A DNA stretch of 64,000 nt, taken from Segatella buccae ATCC 33574. GTDB taxonomy: Bacteria > Bacteroidota > Bacteroidia > Bacteroidales > Bacteroidaceae. Of the stretch, positions 33,422-41,866 are shown piece by piece. Each line of letters opens with the position of its first letter. Positions within the stretch are counted from its first letter, which is position 1. The DNA lies in assembly GCF_000184945.1 (NCBI RefSeq), contig NZ_GL586311.1, forward strand, positions 1,962,598 through 2,026,597, in the 5' to 3' direction. The notes under the pieces are model-generated. The model had not been told where the DNA came from. It was given only the letters and a program-made list of their open reading frames with translations, and did no database searches. A program made the position numbers and the translations under genes.

Positions 33422-34465
33422 ATGGCAGAAATGAATTTTGGTGGCGTGATTGAGACTGTTGTCACCAGTAAGGAATTTTCATTGGAAAAGGCTCATGAAG
33501 TGTTGAAAAACGAAACCATCGCCGTGATTGGTTATGGTATTCAGGGGCCCGGTCAGGCTTGCAATCTGCGTGATAACGGTTTCAATGTGATTGTGGGGCA
33601 GCGTGAAGGAAAAACCTACGAGAAATGTCTGAAAGACGGATGGGTTCCCGGTAAGACACTGTTCCCCATAGAAGAAGCTTGTAAGAAAGGAACCATTATC
33701 TGCATGCTGCTTTCTGATGCCGGTCAGATTGCCGTTTGGCCTAAGATCAAGCCATATCTTACAGCCGGTAAAACATTGTATTATTCGCATGGTTTTGCCA
33801 TTAACTGGCAGGATCGCACGGGTGTCGTTCCCCCCAGTGACATAGATGTCATTATGGTTGCTCCTAAGGGTTCAGGCACCTCCTTGCGCACGATGTTCTG
33901 CGAAGGACGCGGGCTGAACTGTTCTTATGCCGTTTATCAAGATGCTTCCGGCAATGCAGAAGAGAAGACGATAGCCTTTGGTATCGGTATCGGTGCAGGC
34001 TACCTCTTTAAGACGACTTTCCAGCGCGAGGCCACTTCCGATTTGACTGGTGAGCGTGGCTCTTTGATGGGGGCCATTGAAGGGTTGTTTGAAGCCCAAT
34101 ATGATGTGCTCCGTGCTCATGGGCACTCTCCTTCTGAAGCTTTCAACGAGACCGTGGAAGAGCTGACACAGAGTTTGATGCCGCTCTTCGGCGAAAAGGG
34201 TATGGATTGGATGTATGCCAACTGTTCCACGACAGCCCAGCGCGGTGCGCTTGATTGGGCTCCCCGCTTCCGTGAGGCCATCAAGCCGGTCATGGAGTGG
34301 CTCTACTTGAGTGTGAAGACCGGTAACGAAGCTCAAATTGCGATAGACAAGAACTCCCAGCCAGACTATCGTGATAAATTGAACAAGGAACTTGAAGACA
34401 TGCGCAACAAGGAGATGTGGCAGGCCGGTGTGACGGTTCGCACGCTTCGTCCGGAAAACAACTGA
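33422..34465 (+). CDS. ilvC: ketol-acid reductoisomerase
   Basis: 347 residues, class I length. GYGIQGPGQACNLRD (near residue 37-51) binds NADPH, APKGSGTSLR follows the Rossmann domain, and the C-terminal knotted helical domain has the metal ligands in D-L-T-G-E-R-G and E-A-Q-Y-D. It isomerises and reduces acetohydroxy acids between IlvBN and IlvD. Last gene of the operon, with its own upstream promoter. Confidence 0.96.
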   Translation: MAEMNFGGVIETVVTSKEFSLEKAHEVLKNETIAVIGYGIQGPGQACNLRDNGFNVIVGQREGKTYEKCLKDGWVPGKTLFPIEEACKKGTIICMLLSDAGQIAVWPKIKPYLTAGKTLYYSHGFAINWQDRTGVVPPSDIDVIMVAPKGSGTSLRTMFCEGRGLNCSYAVYQDASGNAEEKTIAFGIGIGAGYLFKTTFQREATSDLTGERGSLMGAIEGLFEAQYDVLRAHGHSPSEAFNETVEELTQSLMPLFGEKGMDWMYANCSTTAQRGALDWAPRFREAIKPVMEWLYLSVKTGNEAQIAIDKNSQPDYRDKLNKELEDMRNKEMWQAGVTVRTLRPENN

Positions 34466-34500
34466 TAGTTTGACAACTAATTTTTCTCGTACATAATTAA

Positions 34501-34533
34501 AGGGCGTTTCTCGTTGAGAGAAGCGTCCTTTTT
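34501..34533 (+). terminator. ilv operon terminator
   Basis: AGGGCGTTTCTC (34501-34512) pairs with GAGAAGCGTCCT (34517-34528) with two wobbles, followed by TTTTTG. It lies between convergent ilvC and recQ. Confidence 0.8.
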
Positions 34534-34668
34534 GATTATATGGTGGTCGTGGCATGAGATATAAAAGAGGAGCATGGGAAAGGATTAAATGTGTAAATTA
34601 TCCATTGGCAAGGGTAAAAACGCCAAGTTTTTTGTCTTCCGTGAGACAAGCCTCTGCCTCCGCGCGGT

Positions 34669-36570
34669 TTATAAAAAGAGGAAAGAAGCATCCACACGGA
34701 CCGTCTCTTCATGTATGAGAAATCTCAGAGCCTCCTGAACTTGTACGGGCGGCAAGAGTATCTTGTTGATTTCTGTCACATGATGTCTTTTTCCGTCATT
34801 GAGCAAATTCAGAATTTGGTCTTTAGCCTCTTTTAAATTAGCGTCACTTGTCAGGTCTTGTTGGTGCTCAATGCAGACATCACAGTGTCCGCAGTCTTGC
34901 GAGGTTTCTTCCCCGAAATAGAGCAATAGTTGACGCGACCGGCACACATGCTCTCCCTTGGCATATTGCAGAAAGGCCTCAATGCGATTGACATACTGCT
35001 CTTTTCTCGTCTCATAAACCTCTTTGGGGATAATCACATACTTTTCTTCTTCCCTGTCTTGCAAGTAAGTGATGTAGGGAGTCTTACTACGAGGGATGAA
35101 ATGAATGACCTTACGGTGGCTGAGGTTTTTCAGAATCATATAAACCTGCTGTCTGTCAAGTCCGGCCTGTTGTGCCACCAGGCTCTCATCGATATAGACA
35201 TATTCGGCGAATATTCCCGTGTAGAGCCGCATGAGACTGGTAAGTACGTTTTCTTCGTTTTTGGATAAATCTTCCAGATGGTCGAGCGTGTGTCTGCTCA
35301 CGGTGAAGATAACCCGTGCATTGTCATTGGGATCACTCTCATAGTGTATATAGCCGGCATGTTCCAACAGGCGGAGGGCCGAATCTACATACGTGGGAAA
35401 ATACTTGTAGGTAAAGCAGAATCTCCCTATGTCGAAAGCAAAAGTGCGTCCGCATCCGCTCCCTACACCAATCTGATAAAAATAGGCCAGATGCTCATAG
35501 ACATCTCTGATATAATCTTTCTCGGGGAAATTTTCTGCTATCCGTTTATGGAATTTGTGTTCGTCGCTCCCGTCGTATATGAGTACGGCGTAGGCTTTCT
35601 TGCCATCTCGTCCCGCGCGCCCTGCCTCTTGGAAATAGGCTTCCAAGGAATCAGGGCAGTCGATGTGGACTACCACTCTGACATCGGGCTTGTCGATGCC
35701 CATACCGAACGCATTGGTTGCCACAATAACCCTCACCTGATCGTCCGTCCATGCCCGTTGGCACTCGTCTTTGACGGCTGTGTCGAGTCCCGCATGATAG
35801 AAAGTGGCGTTGATGCCGTTTTCCGTGAGTAGTGCGGCCATCTCCTTGGTTCGTTTCCGGCTCCTCACATAGACGATGGCCGAGCCCGCCACGGAGTTGA
35901 GTATGTGTATGAGTTGCGAGGGCTTGTCGGGTGTTTTCCTTACAATATAAGCCAAATTTCTCCGTTCAAAACTCATCCGGAAGACATTCTTCTCCTTGAA
36001 AGCCAACCGTTCCTGAATGTCATCCACCACGCGTGGCGTAGCCGTGGCAGTGAGAGCGAGTACGGGAACATCGGGCTTGATGTTGCGGATGGCTGCAATT
36101 TCCAGGTATGACGGGCGGAAATCATACCCCCATTGACTGATGCAGTGGGCTTCATCTACAGTGATGAAGCTCACTTTCATGTGCCTGAATTTGATTTGGA
36201 ACAGTTCAGAAGACAAGCGTTCGGGAGAGACATAAAGTATTTTTACCCCACCGAAGATGCTGTTTTCCAGCACCTGTATGATTTCGCTCCGCGAGCGTCC
36301 GGAGTAGATGGCGTCGGCCTTGATACCCCGTTTACGCAGATTCAGCACCTGATCTTTCATCAAGGCTATCAAGGGGGTGACCACCACGCACACGCCGTCG
36401 GCCCCCATGGCGGGTACCTGAAACGTGAGCGATTTTCCACCGCCCGTGGGCATCAGTCCAAGCGTATCCCGCCCGGCTGCAACACTTTCGATGATGTCGC
36501 GCTGTATGCCCCTGAAGTCGGGGTAGCCCCAATACCGATGAAGTATGTTGGTAAATCTGTCTTCCACCAA
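34669..36570 (-). CDS. recQ: ATP-dependent DNA helicase RecQ (no HRDC domain)
   Basis: 633 residues. Walker A MPTGGGKS (near 39-46), DEAHCISQWGYDFRPSY (motif II plus the RecQ loop), GMGIDKPDVR and QEAGRAGRDG (motifs V and VI) are intact. The zinc-binding cluster is C-R-S-R-Q...D-C-G-H-C-D-V-C (near residue 545-572), followed by a short winged helix. The protein ends there, so the C-terminal HRDC domain is absent. It unwinds duplex ends in RecF-type repair and starts 4 nt after recJ ends. Confidence 0.93.
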   Translation of the reverse strand: MVEDRFTNILHRYWGYPDFRGIQRDIIESVAAGRDTLGLMPTGGGKSLTFQVPAMGADGVCVVVTPLIALMKDQVLNLRKRGIKADAIYSGRSRSEIIQVLENSIFGGVKILYVSPERLSSELFQIKFRHMKVSFITVDEAHCISQWGYDFRPSYLEIAAIRNIKPDVPVLALTATATPRVVDDIQERLAFKEKNVFRMSFERRNLAYIVRKTPDKPSQLIHILNSVAGSAIVYVRSRKRTKEMAALLTENGINATFYHAGLDTAVKDECQRAWTDDQVRVIVATNAFGMGIDKPDVRVVVHIDCPDSLEAYFQEAGRAGRDGKKAYAVLIYDGSDEHKFHKRIAENFPEKDYIRDVYEHLAYFYQIGVGSGCGRTFAFDIGRFCFTYKYFPTYVDSALRLLEHAGYIHYESDPNDNARVIFTVSRHTLDHLEDLSKNEENVLTSLMRLYTGIFAEYVYIDESLVAQQAGLDRQQVYMILKNLSHRKVIHFIPRSKTPYITYLQDREEEKYVIIPKEVYETRKEQYVNRIEAFLQYAKGEHVCRSRQLLLYFGEETSQDCGHCDVCIEHQQDLTSDANLKEAKDQILNLLNDGKRHHVTEINKILLPPVQVQEALRFLIHEETVRVDASFLFL

Positions 36571-36574
36571 AAAC

Positions 36575-38296
36575 TCACTCCTTTTCCGGTCGAATATCTT
36601 CTATTTGTAGTTGCACTTGGTTGTGCTTGAACACGTTGTCCTCTATTGTATATACAATGTCAAAGCTTCGTTTGCTTTTGATGTAGCGGGCCGAAGCACT
36701 CTGGCCGAAGGCGATGCCGTTGACCACATTGCTCGACTTGGAGTCTACCAGTTCGAGTTTGATGTGCTCTTGTTCGCGGCCCACCACCTTGCTCGTACCG
36801 TAATCGTACACGCCACAAGTGCAGAAAAGCGGTTTCGAGTTGCCCGGCCCGAAGGGTGCAAACCTTTTCAAGTCGGTGTGCAGACGCTTGTTGATGTCCT
36901 TGAAGTCGATCATGGCATCGATGTTGAGCGTGGCCTCCGTCTGTTCTGGTTCTATGTGCTCCTCTACGAATTTTTGGAAACGGTCTCTGAATTCCTTGAC
37001 ATGTTCCCACTTCATCGTGAGGCCGGCTGCGTATGTGTGTCCGCCGAAGTTGATGAGGATGTCCCTGCAACTTTTGATGGCCGAATATACATCAAAGCCC
37101 GTCACGCTGCGTGCCGATCCCGTGGCCATGTCACCGTCGCGGGTGAGCACCACCGTGGGCCGGAAATAGATTTCCGTGAGGCGGGAGGCCACGATGCCGA
37201 TGACTCCTTTCTTCCAGTTTTCGTCGTAGAGCACGATGCTTGACCTATGGCGCTGGCTCTCCAGTCGGGAGACTATCTGGTTGGCCTCCTCTGTCATTTG
37301 TTTGTCGATGTCCTTGCGCTGTTCGTTGTATTCGTTGATGTGTGTGGCCATGCGCAAGGCTACCGGAAACTCCCGTTCCACCAGCAAGTCTACACTCTCC
37401 CTGCCATTTTCCATGCGTCCCGAGGCATTGATGCGCGGTCCTATCTTGAACACGATGTCACTCATCGAGATTTCCCGGCCGTTGAGGCCGCAGATGTCAA
37501 TGATGGATTTCAGTCCGATGCTCGGATTTTGGTTGAGTTGTTTCAGTCCGTGGAATGCAAGAATGCGGTTCTCGTCCATCACCGGCACGATGTCGGCGGC
37601 AATGGCCACGGTGCAAAAGTCGAGTAGGGGAATGAGTCGGGAAAAGGCAATGTCGTTGTTCTTGGCAAAGCCTTGCATGAACTTGAAGCCCACGCCGCAT
37701 CCGCACAGATGTTTGAAGGGGTAGGAGTCGTCGGGCCTTTTGGGATTGAGGATGGCCACGGCCGGTGGCATCACCTCGTCGGGCACATGATGGTCGCAGA
37801 TGATGAAGTCTATGCCAAGGCTTTTGGCATACGTGATTTCTTCTACGGCTTTGATGCCACAGTCAAGAATGATAATTAGTTTTACACCCGTTTCTTTCGC
37901 GTAGTCTATTCCTTTCTTGCTCACACCATACCCCTCGTCGTAGCGATCGGGGATGTAATAGCCTATATTGGAGTAGAACTGTTGCAGAAACTTGTACACC
38001 AGTGCCACAGCGGTACATCCGTCCACATCATAATCGCCATAGACCAAGATGCGCTCTTTCCTGCCCATGGCATCATTGAGTCTGTCCACAGCTACATCCA
38101 TATCCTTCATGAGGAATGGATTGATGAGGTCGGCCAGTTGGGGACGGAAAAAGCGTTTGGCGGCCGATTCGGTGGTGATACCTCGCCTGATGAGCAGTTG
38201 TGCAAGCGTGGGGCTCATATTCAGCTTTTCCCCCAACTCGTCAGCTGCCTGTCTTTCGTCCGGTGTAGGTGTTTGGTAATTCCATTTGAAATGCAT
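36575..38296 (-). CDS. recJ: single-stranded-DNA-specific exonuclease RecJ
   Basis: 573 residues of the DHH superfamily: YGDYDVDG (near residue 86) with Mn ligands, the DHH triad as CDHHVPD (near 166), then the DHHA1 domain with GGHTYAAG (near 426) and a C-terminal OB-like domain. RecJ resects 5' ends with RecQ, and here the two are an operon 4 nt apart, with a leader of about 245 nt upstream. Confidence 0.95.
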   Translation of the reverse strand: MHFKWNYQTPTPDERQAADELGEKLNMSPTLAQLLIRRGITTESAAKRFFRPQLADLINPFLMKDMDVAVDRLNDAMGRKERILVYGDYDVDGCTAVALVYKFLQQFYSNIGYYIPDRYDEGYGVSKKGIDYAKETGVKLIIILDCGIKAVEEITYAKSLGIDFIICDHHVPDEVMPPAVAILNPKRPDDSYPFKHLCGCGVGFKFMQGFAKNNDIAFSRLIPLLDFCTVAIAADIVPVMDENRILAFHGLKQLNQNPSIGLKSIIDICGLNGREISMSDIVFKIGPRINASGRMENGRESVDLLVEREFPVALRMATHINEYNEQRKDIDKQMTEEANQIVSRLESQRHRSSIVLYDENWKKGVIGIVASRLTEIYFRPTVVLTRDGDMATGSARSVTGFDVYSAIKSCRDILINFGGHTYAAGLTMKWEHVKEFRDRFQKFVEEHIEPEQTEATLNIDAMIDFKDINKRLHTDLKRFAPFGPGNSKPLFCTCGVYDYGTSKVVGREQEHIKLELVDSKSSNVVNGIAFGQSASARYIKSKRSFDIVYTIEDNVFKHNQVQLQIEDIRPEKE

Positions 38297-38336
38297 TTAT
38301 ATTGTTTTTATTTTCTCAAGTGTTAGATGCTTTACG

Positions 38337-38395
38337 TGGCGACACCGCTGTGATGGTCGCCCGATATAGCTTTGCCGAATTTGGGATCTTCGGCG
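38337..38395 (-). promoter_or_regulatory. two hairpins in the recJ leader
   Basis: GGCGAC (38338-38343) with GTCGCC (38356-38361), and GCCGAA (38374-38379) with TTCGGC (38389-38394), are perfect short dyads within the minus-strand leader. A role is not known. Confidence 0.35.
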
Positions 38396-38539
38396 AGACA
38401 TCTGCAATCTTCTTTGATGTGCTCCTTTCTCTCTGCTTGTTTGCTTGAAAAGGACTGCAGTCGCTGCGTTTTGCCGGTCTTTCACCGAAATGGCATAAGT
38501 AGGTGCAATAGGAGTCTGTTTGGAAACAGCCGAGTGCAG

Positions 38540-38560
38540 ACTATCTTTTGCAAAGATAGT
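38540..38560 (-). promoter_or_regulatory. recJ-recQ promoter within a perfect palindrome
   Basis: The -7 on the minus strand is TATCTTTG (plus 38551-38558). It sits in a 9-bp perfect dyad, ACTATCTTT (38540-38548) and AAAGATAGT (38552-38560), around TGC, so it could be an operator or simply a symmetric promoter. Confidence 0.5.
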
Positions 38561-38764
38561 AATTATTTCTGAATCATGGTATACGAAGATAATTAAAAAA
38601 GGTTGTCAACGGTAATATGTGAGTGGTTTCATGAAAAGTCATCCGGAGCGTCGCCTGAATCGGAACTGCTTGAAATAGTACGATAGACGAATGCAGACGT
38701 ATCGGCCAGTCTACGGTATTCAGTTGTGCGCATTATGCCACCACGATGTGGAATTTGGTGGAAG

Positions 38765-38875
38765 CGTCTTGTTTCCGTTCGAAGCCTTTGAACGCTTTGT
38801 GCAAGACTGTCGAACAGCTTGCGCATGGCCTATGCGCGAGTGGTGCGAACGTCTTGCACAAAGATGAAGACGGAA
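38765..38875. repeat. 22-nt unit array, locus C
   Basis: Units begin at 38787, 38809, 38831 and 38853 after a half unit ending in CGAAGCC at 38786. GTGC or GCGC stands at unit positions 13-16 and TTGAAC/TGCGC/TTGCAC at 2-7, as at loci A and B. The 725-bp gap 38297-39021 otherwise holds the recJ leader and promoter and an unassigned plus-strand hairpin; no gene is seen. Confidence 0.6.
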
Positions 38876-38920
38876 CGATGCTGCCCGAACTTGTCTTTTG
38901 AGACTATCTGAAAACACAAC

Positions 38921-38954
38921 GGGGATGTGCCTGTTTTGACACACCCCTTTTATG
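38921..38954 (+). terminator. plus-strand terminator-like hairpin without a gene
   Basis: GGGGATGTG (38921-38929) pairs, with one bulge, with CACACCCC (38940-38947), followed by TTTTATGTTTT. No plus-strand gene precedes it. Confidence 0.45.
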
Positions 38955-39021
38955 TTTTGGTTTTGACAATGCTCTATCCGGAAATCTCCCTGCTTAATAT
39001 CGGACGGCTTGTGATTATTGC

Positions 39022-40506
39022 TTATTGCTCCGCAACCGGCAGGATGGCATTCCCGATGCAGGCGTTGGGCTGTTGGATATGCAGCATTTGACACACCGTA
39101 GGCGCAATGTCAACGATGCGGGTGGGCAGCGCAGTAGCCCCGTGCTTGATGTTCCATCCCATAAAAACCAATGGGATATGAGCGTCGTATGGGTAGGGTT
39201 GTCCATGCATGGTGCCCCGATAGTTTGGTGAGTCTGTTGCACCGAAAAATCCCGGACGCGTCACCACTGTTATCTCGCCACTTCGTTGCCGGTTATAGCC
39301 GTTGGTCAATCGCTCTTTGAGCATGGAAGGCATCGTTTCATTGGCCAAATTCTCGTTATCCACGATGTAGAGATACTCCTTCGTGTTCTGTTTTAACCAT
39401 TTGATGGCATCACCGACAACCTTTTTCTTTTCCAGTCCCTTGGCTTGGATGGTGCTGTCGTTGAAATAGAATTGGTAGTTGTCTTCTCCCATCACCGGTG
39501 CGATGCCAAAACGGCTTTCAAGATATTTGTTCAGTTCGGCAGTGGCTTTCTTGTAATTCCATGCCCCTGCAGGGATGCGATGGTTTTTCATTAAGTTGTA
39601 ATTGTGGGCTGCTCCGTGGTCGGCAGTGAGAAACAGCAGGTAGTTGCCTTTTCCCACTTCCCTGTCGAGGGCGTTGAGGAACGTTGTCAAGTCTTTGTCC
39701 AACTGCATGTAGACATCGTGATTTTCTTTGCCACGTGTCCCGTATTCGTGCCCGATGGCATCTGTCGACGATACGCTCACGGTGAGCATATCCGTATCGG
39801 CATGTTTGCCCAACTGCTCATTTATTAAGGCCGCTTCTGCCATTTGAAATGTCAGTGTGACCCCGATATTGGCCGTCTTGACATTGGTACCGGTTTTTTG
39901 CCGGTGTGTCTTGTTAAACGCCGTCACCCAATCGGGAAGCTTGTCCATGTAAAAGGTCGATGTGATAAATTGTCCGGCCGATGTGTCCCACCAATAGGCA
40001 CCGTCGGCACTGTGTCCGGCCGGAAGAATGGAGGCACGGTCTTTCAGTGCTACACCAATCACCTTTGAGCGAAAGTCGGTGGCGATTTTCAGTTGGTCGC
40101 CAATGGTGGTCGCCAACATGCGGCTAGGGCTCATCTTGCCTTCGGGCGAATTGCTGCCCACACCGGCCACTTGGTTGTCACCACAGCAGTAGACACCGGC
40201 ATCGTCTTGATAGAAATTGTTGCCCGCAATGCCGTGAAGGGCTGGTACGGTTCCCGTATACACACTCGCATGGCCAATGGCCGTCACGGTCGGTGCATAG
40301 TTGATCATCGTGTTTTCACAGCTGAATCCCTCGTTGATCACTCGTTTCAGCCCTCCCTCTCCATACTCGTTTTGATAGTAGTAGAGGTAGTCCCACCGCA
40401 TCTGGTCGACTACCACTCCAACCACCAGTTTCGGTCTGGGCACTTGTGCGGAGGCTGTCAGCGTGGCGATGCACAGGAGCAGCCATACAAAGTTCTTTCT
40501 CGTCAT
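39022..40506 (-). CDS. PafA-like alkaline phosphatase family protein
   Basis: 494 residues with a signal peptide (cleavage after TASA, near residue 20). The alkaline-phosphatase-superfamily core is visible: VVDQMRWDY (metal Asp), APTVTAIGHAS with the nucleophilic Thr (near 71), LKDRASI with the Lys/Arg pair characteristic of PafA, DAIGHEYG and TADHGAA for metal ligands. PafA is a periplasmic, calcium-activated phosphomonoesterase that is not phosphate-repressed. It lies 48 nt after thrC and may be read from the thr promoter. Confidence 0.85.
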   Translation of the reverse strand: MTRKNFVWLLLCIATLTASAQVPRPKLVVGVVVDQMRWDYLYYYQNEYGEGGLKRVINEGFSCENTMINYAPTVTAIGHASVYTGTVPALHGIAGNNFYQDDAGVYCCGDNQVAGVGSNSPEGKMSPSRMLATTIGDQLKIATDFRSKVIGVALKDRASILPAGHSADGAYWWDTSAGQFITSTFYMDKLPDWVTAFNKTHRQKTGTNVKTANIGVTLTFQMAEAALINEQLGKHADTDMLTVSVSSTDAIGHEYGTRGKENHDVYMQLDKDLTTFLNALDREVGKGNYLLFLTADHGAAHNYNLMKNHRIPAGAWNYKKATAELNKYLESRFGIAPVMGEDNYQFYFNDSTIQAKGLEKKKVVGDAIKWLKQNTKEYLYIVDNENLANETMPSMLKERLTNGYNRQRSGEITVVTRPGFFGATDSPNYRGTMHGQPYPYDAHIPLVFMGWNIKHGATALPTRIVDIAPTVCQMLHIQQPNACIGNAILPVAEQ

Positions 40507-40554
40507 AATTGTATTTTTATTATAGTGAAGGTGCTTGGAATATCCGTTTGATTC

Positions 40555-41859
40555 TCATACTTTCATCAAGAAGTCTTTGAAATCATTAAAGTCTTTGGAC
40601 ATCTCTATACTCTGCTTCCTGCCACGCATGAAGTTGGCCAGCCGTTCAGGTATTTGGATGTTTCCATTGAGAATGGCATCCACCTTTTCTTTGAACTTTG
40701 CCGGGTGGGCAGTTTCGAGGAACACTCCCGTCTCTCCCGGTTGGAGGAGTTCTTTCAAGGCTCTGTATCCGCACGCACCGTGAGGATCCAGCGTGTAGCC
40801 CGTATCTTTGTGACACTGTCTCATGGTTTCCATGATTTGGGCGTCCGTATAGGTAGCCCCACTGATGCGGCTCGTAATCCTCTCGTGAGAACCGCCAAAC
40901 AAGTCATAGATGCGGGCGAAATTGCTCGGGTTTCCTACATCCATAGCGTTGGCTATGGTCTGTTTGGAAGGCTTTGGCTCATATTTTCCGCTCTTGAGAT
41001 ATTGATAGAAGATGTCGTTGGCATTATTGGCCGCAATAAAACGCTTGACGGGCAATCCCATTTCGTTGCCGAAGATGCCGGCCGTGATGTTGCCGAAGTT
41101 GCCTGACGGCACACATATCACGACTTCATGCTGCCTGCCAAGTTTTTTCAGTTGTGCGTAGGCATAGAAATAGTAGAATGCCTGGGGCAGGAAACGTGCC
41201 ACGTTAATGGAGTTGGCCGAAGTCAGTTTAATATGCCTGTTCAGTTCTTCATCCATGAAGGCCGATTTTACCAGAGCCTGACAGTCGTCGAATACGCCGT
41301 CGATTTCTATGGCTGTAATATTCTGTCCGAGCGTGGTAAACTGGCATTCTTGAATCTTGCTCACCTTCCCTTTGGGGTAGAGCACATATACATGGATTCC
41401 ATCGACACCCAGGAATCCGTTAGCTACGGCCGATCCCGTGTCTCCGGAAGTCGCTACAAGTACATTAACCGTTTGTCCGCCGGCTTCTTTCTTGATGAAA
41501 TGCTGAAGCAGACGGGCCATGAAGCGGGCTCCCACGTCTTTGAATGCCAATGTCGGGCCATGAAAAAGTTCAAGACTATAGATGTTGTCTTCCACCTTCA
41601 CGACCGGAGCATCAAAAGCCAGCGTGTCATATACGATTTGTTTCAGCGCATCGGGCTCCACATCGTCTCCAAAGAAAGCATCGGCCACCCGATAGGCTAT
41701 TTCTTGAAATGAGAGCGTCTCTATATGGTCGAAAAAGTCTTTCGGCAGTTGCTTGATTATCTCGGGCATATAAAGTCCCTTGTCGGGGGCCAGCCCTCTC
41801 ACGACCGCTTCTTCCAAAGTGGCGTGTGGCGCCACCTGATTGGTACTGTAATATTTCAT
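40555..41859 (-). CDS. thrC: threonine synthase
   Basis: 434 residues of the PLP fold type II family. The N-terminus K-Y-Y-S-T-N is typical; the PLP Lys lies in LAFKDVGARF (Lys107); ATSGDTGSAV binds the phosphate. It converts O-phosphohomoserine to threonine. It follows apgM by 7 nt in thrA-apgM-thrC. Confidence 0.95.
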   Translation of the reverse strand: MKYYSTNQVAPHATLEEAVVRGLAPDKGLYMPEIIKQLPKDFFDHIETLSFQEIAYRVADAFFGDDVEPDALKQIVYDTLAFDAPVVKVEDNIYSLELFHGPTLAFKDVGARFMARLLQHFIKKEAGGQTVNVLVATSGDTGSAVANGFLGVDGIHVYVLYPKGKVSKIQECQFTTLGQNITAIEIDGVFDDCQALVKSAFMDEELNRHIKLTSANSINVARFLPQAFYYFYAYAQLKKLGRQHEVVICVPSGNFGNITAGIFGNEMGLPVKRFIAANNANDIFYQYLKSGKYEPKPSKQTIANAMDVGNPSNFARIYDLFGGSHERITSRISGATYTDAQIMETMRQCHKDTGYTLDPHGACGYRALKELLQPGETGVFLETAHPAKFKEKVDAILNGNIQIPERLANFMRGRKQSIEMSKDFNDFKDFLMKV

Positions 41860-41866
41860 CTTTTTG

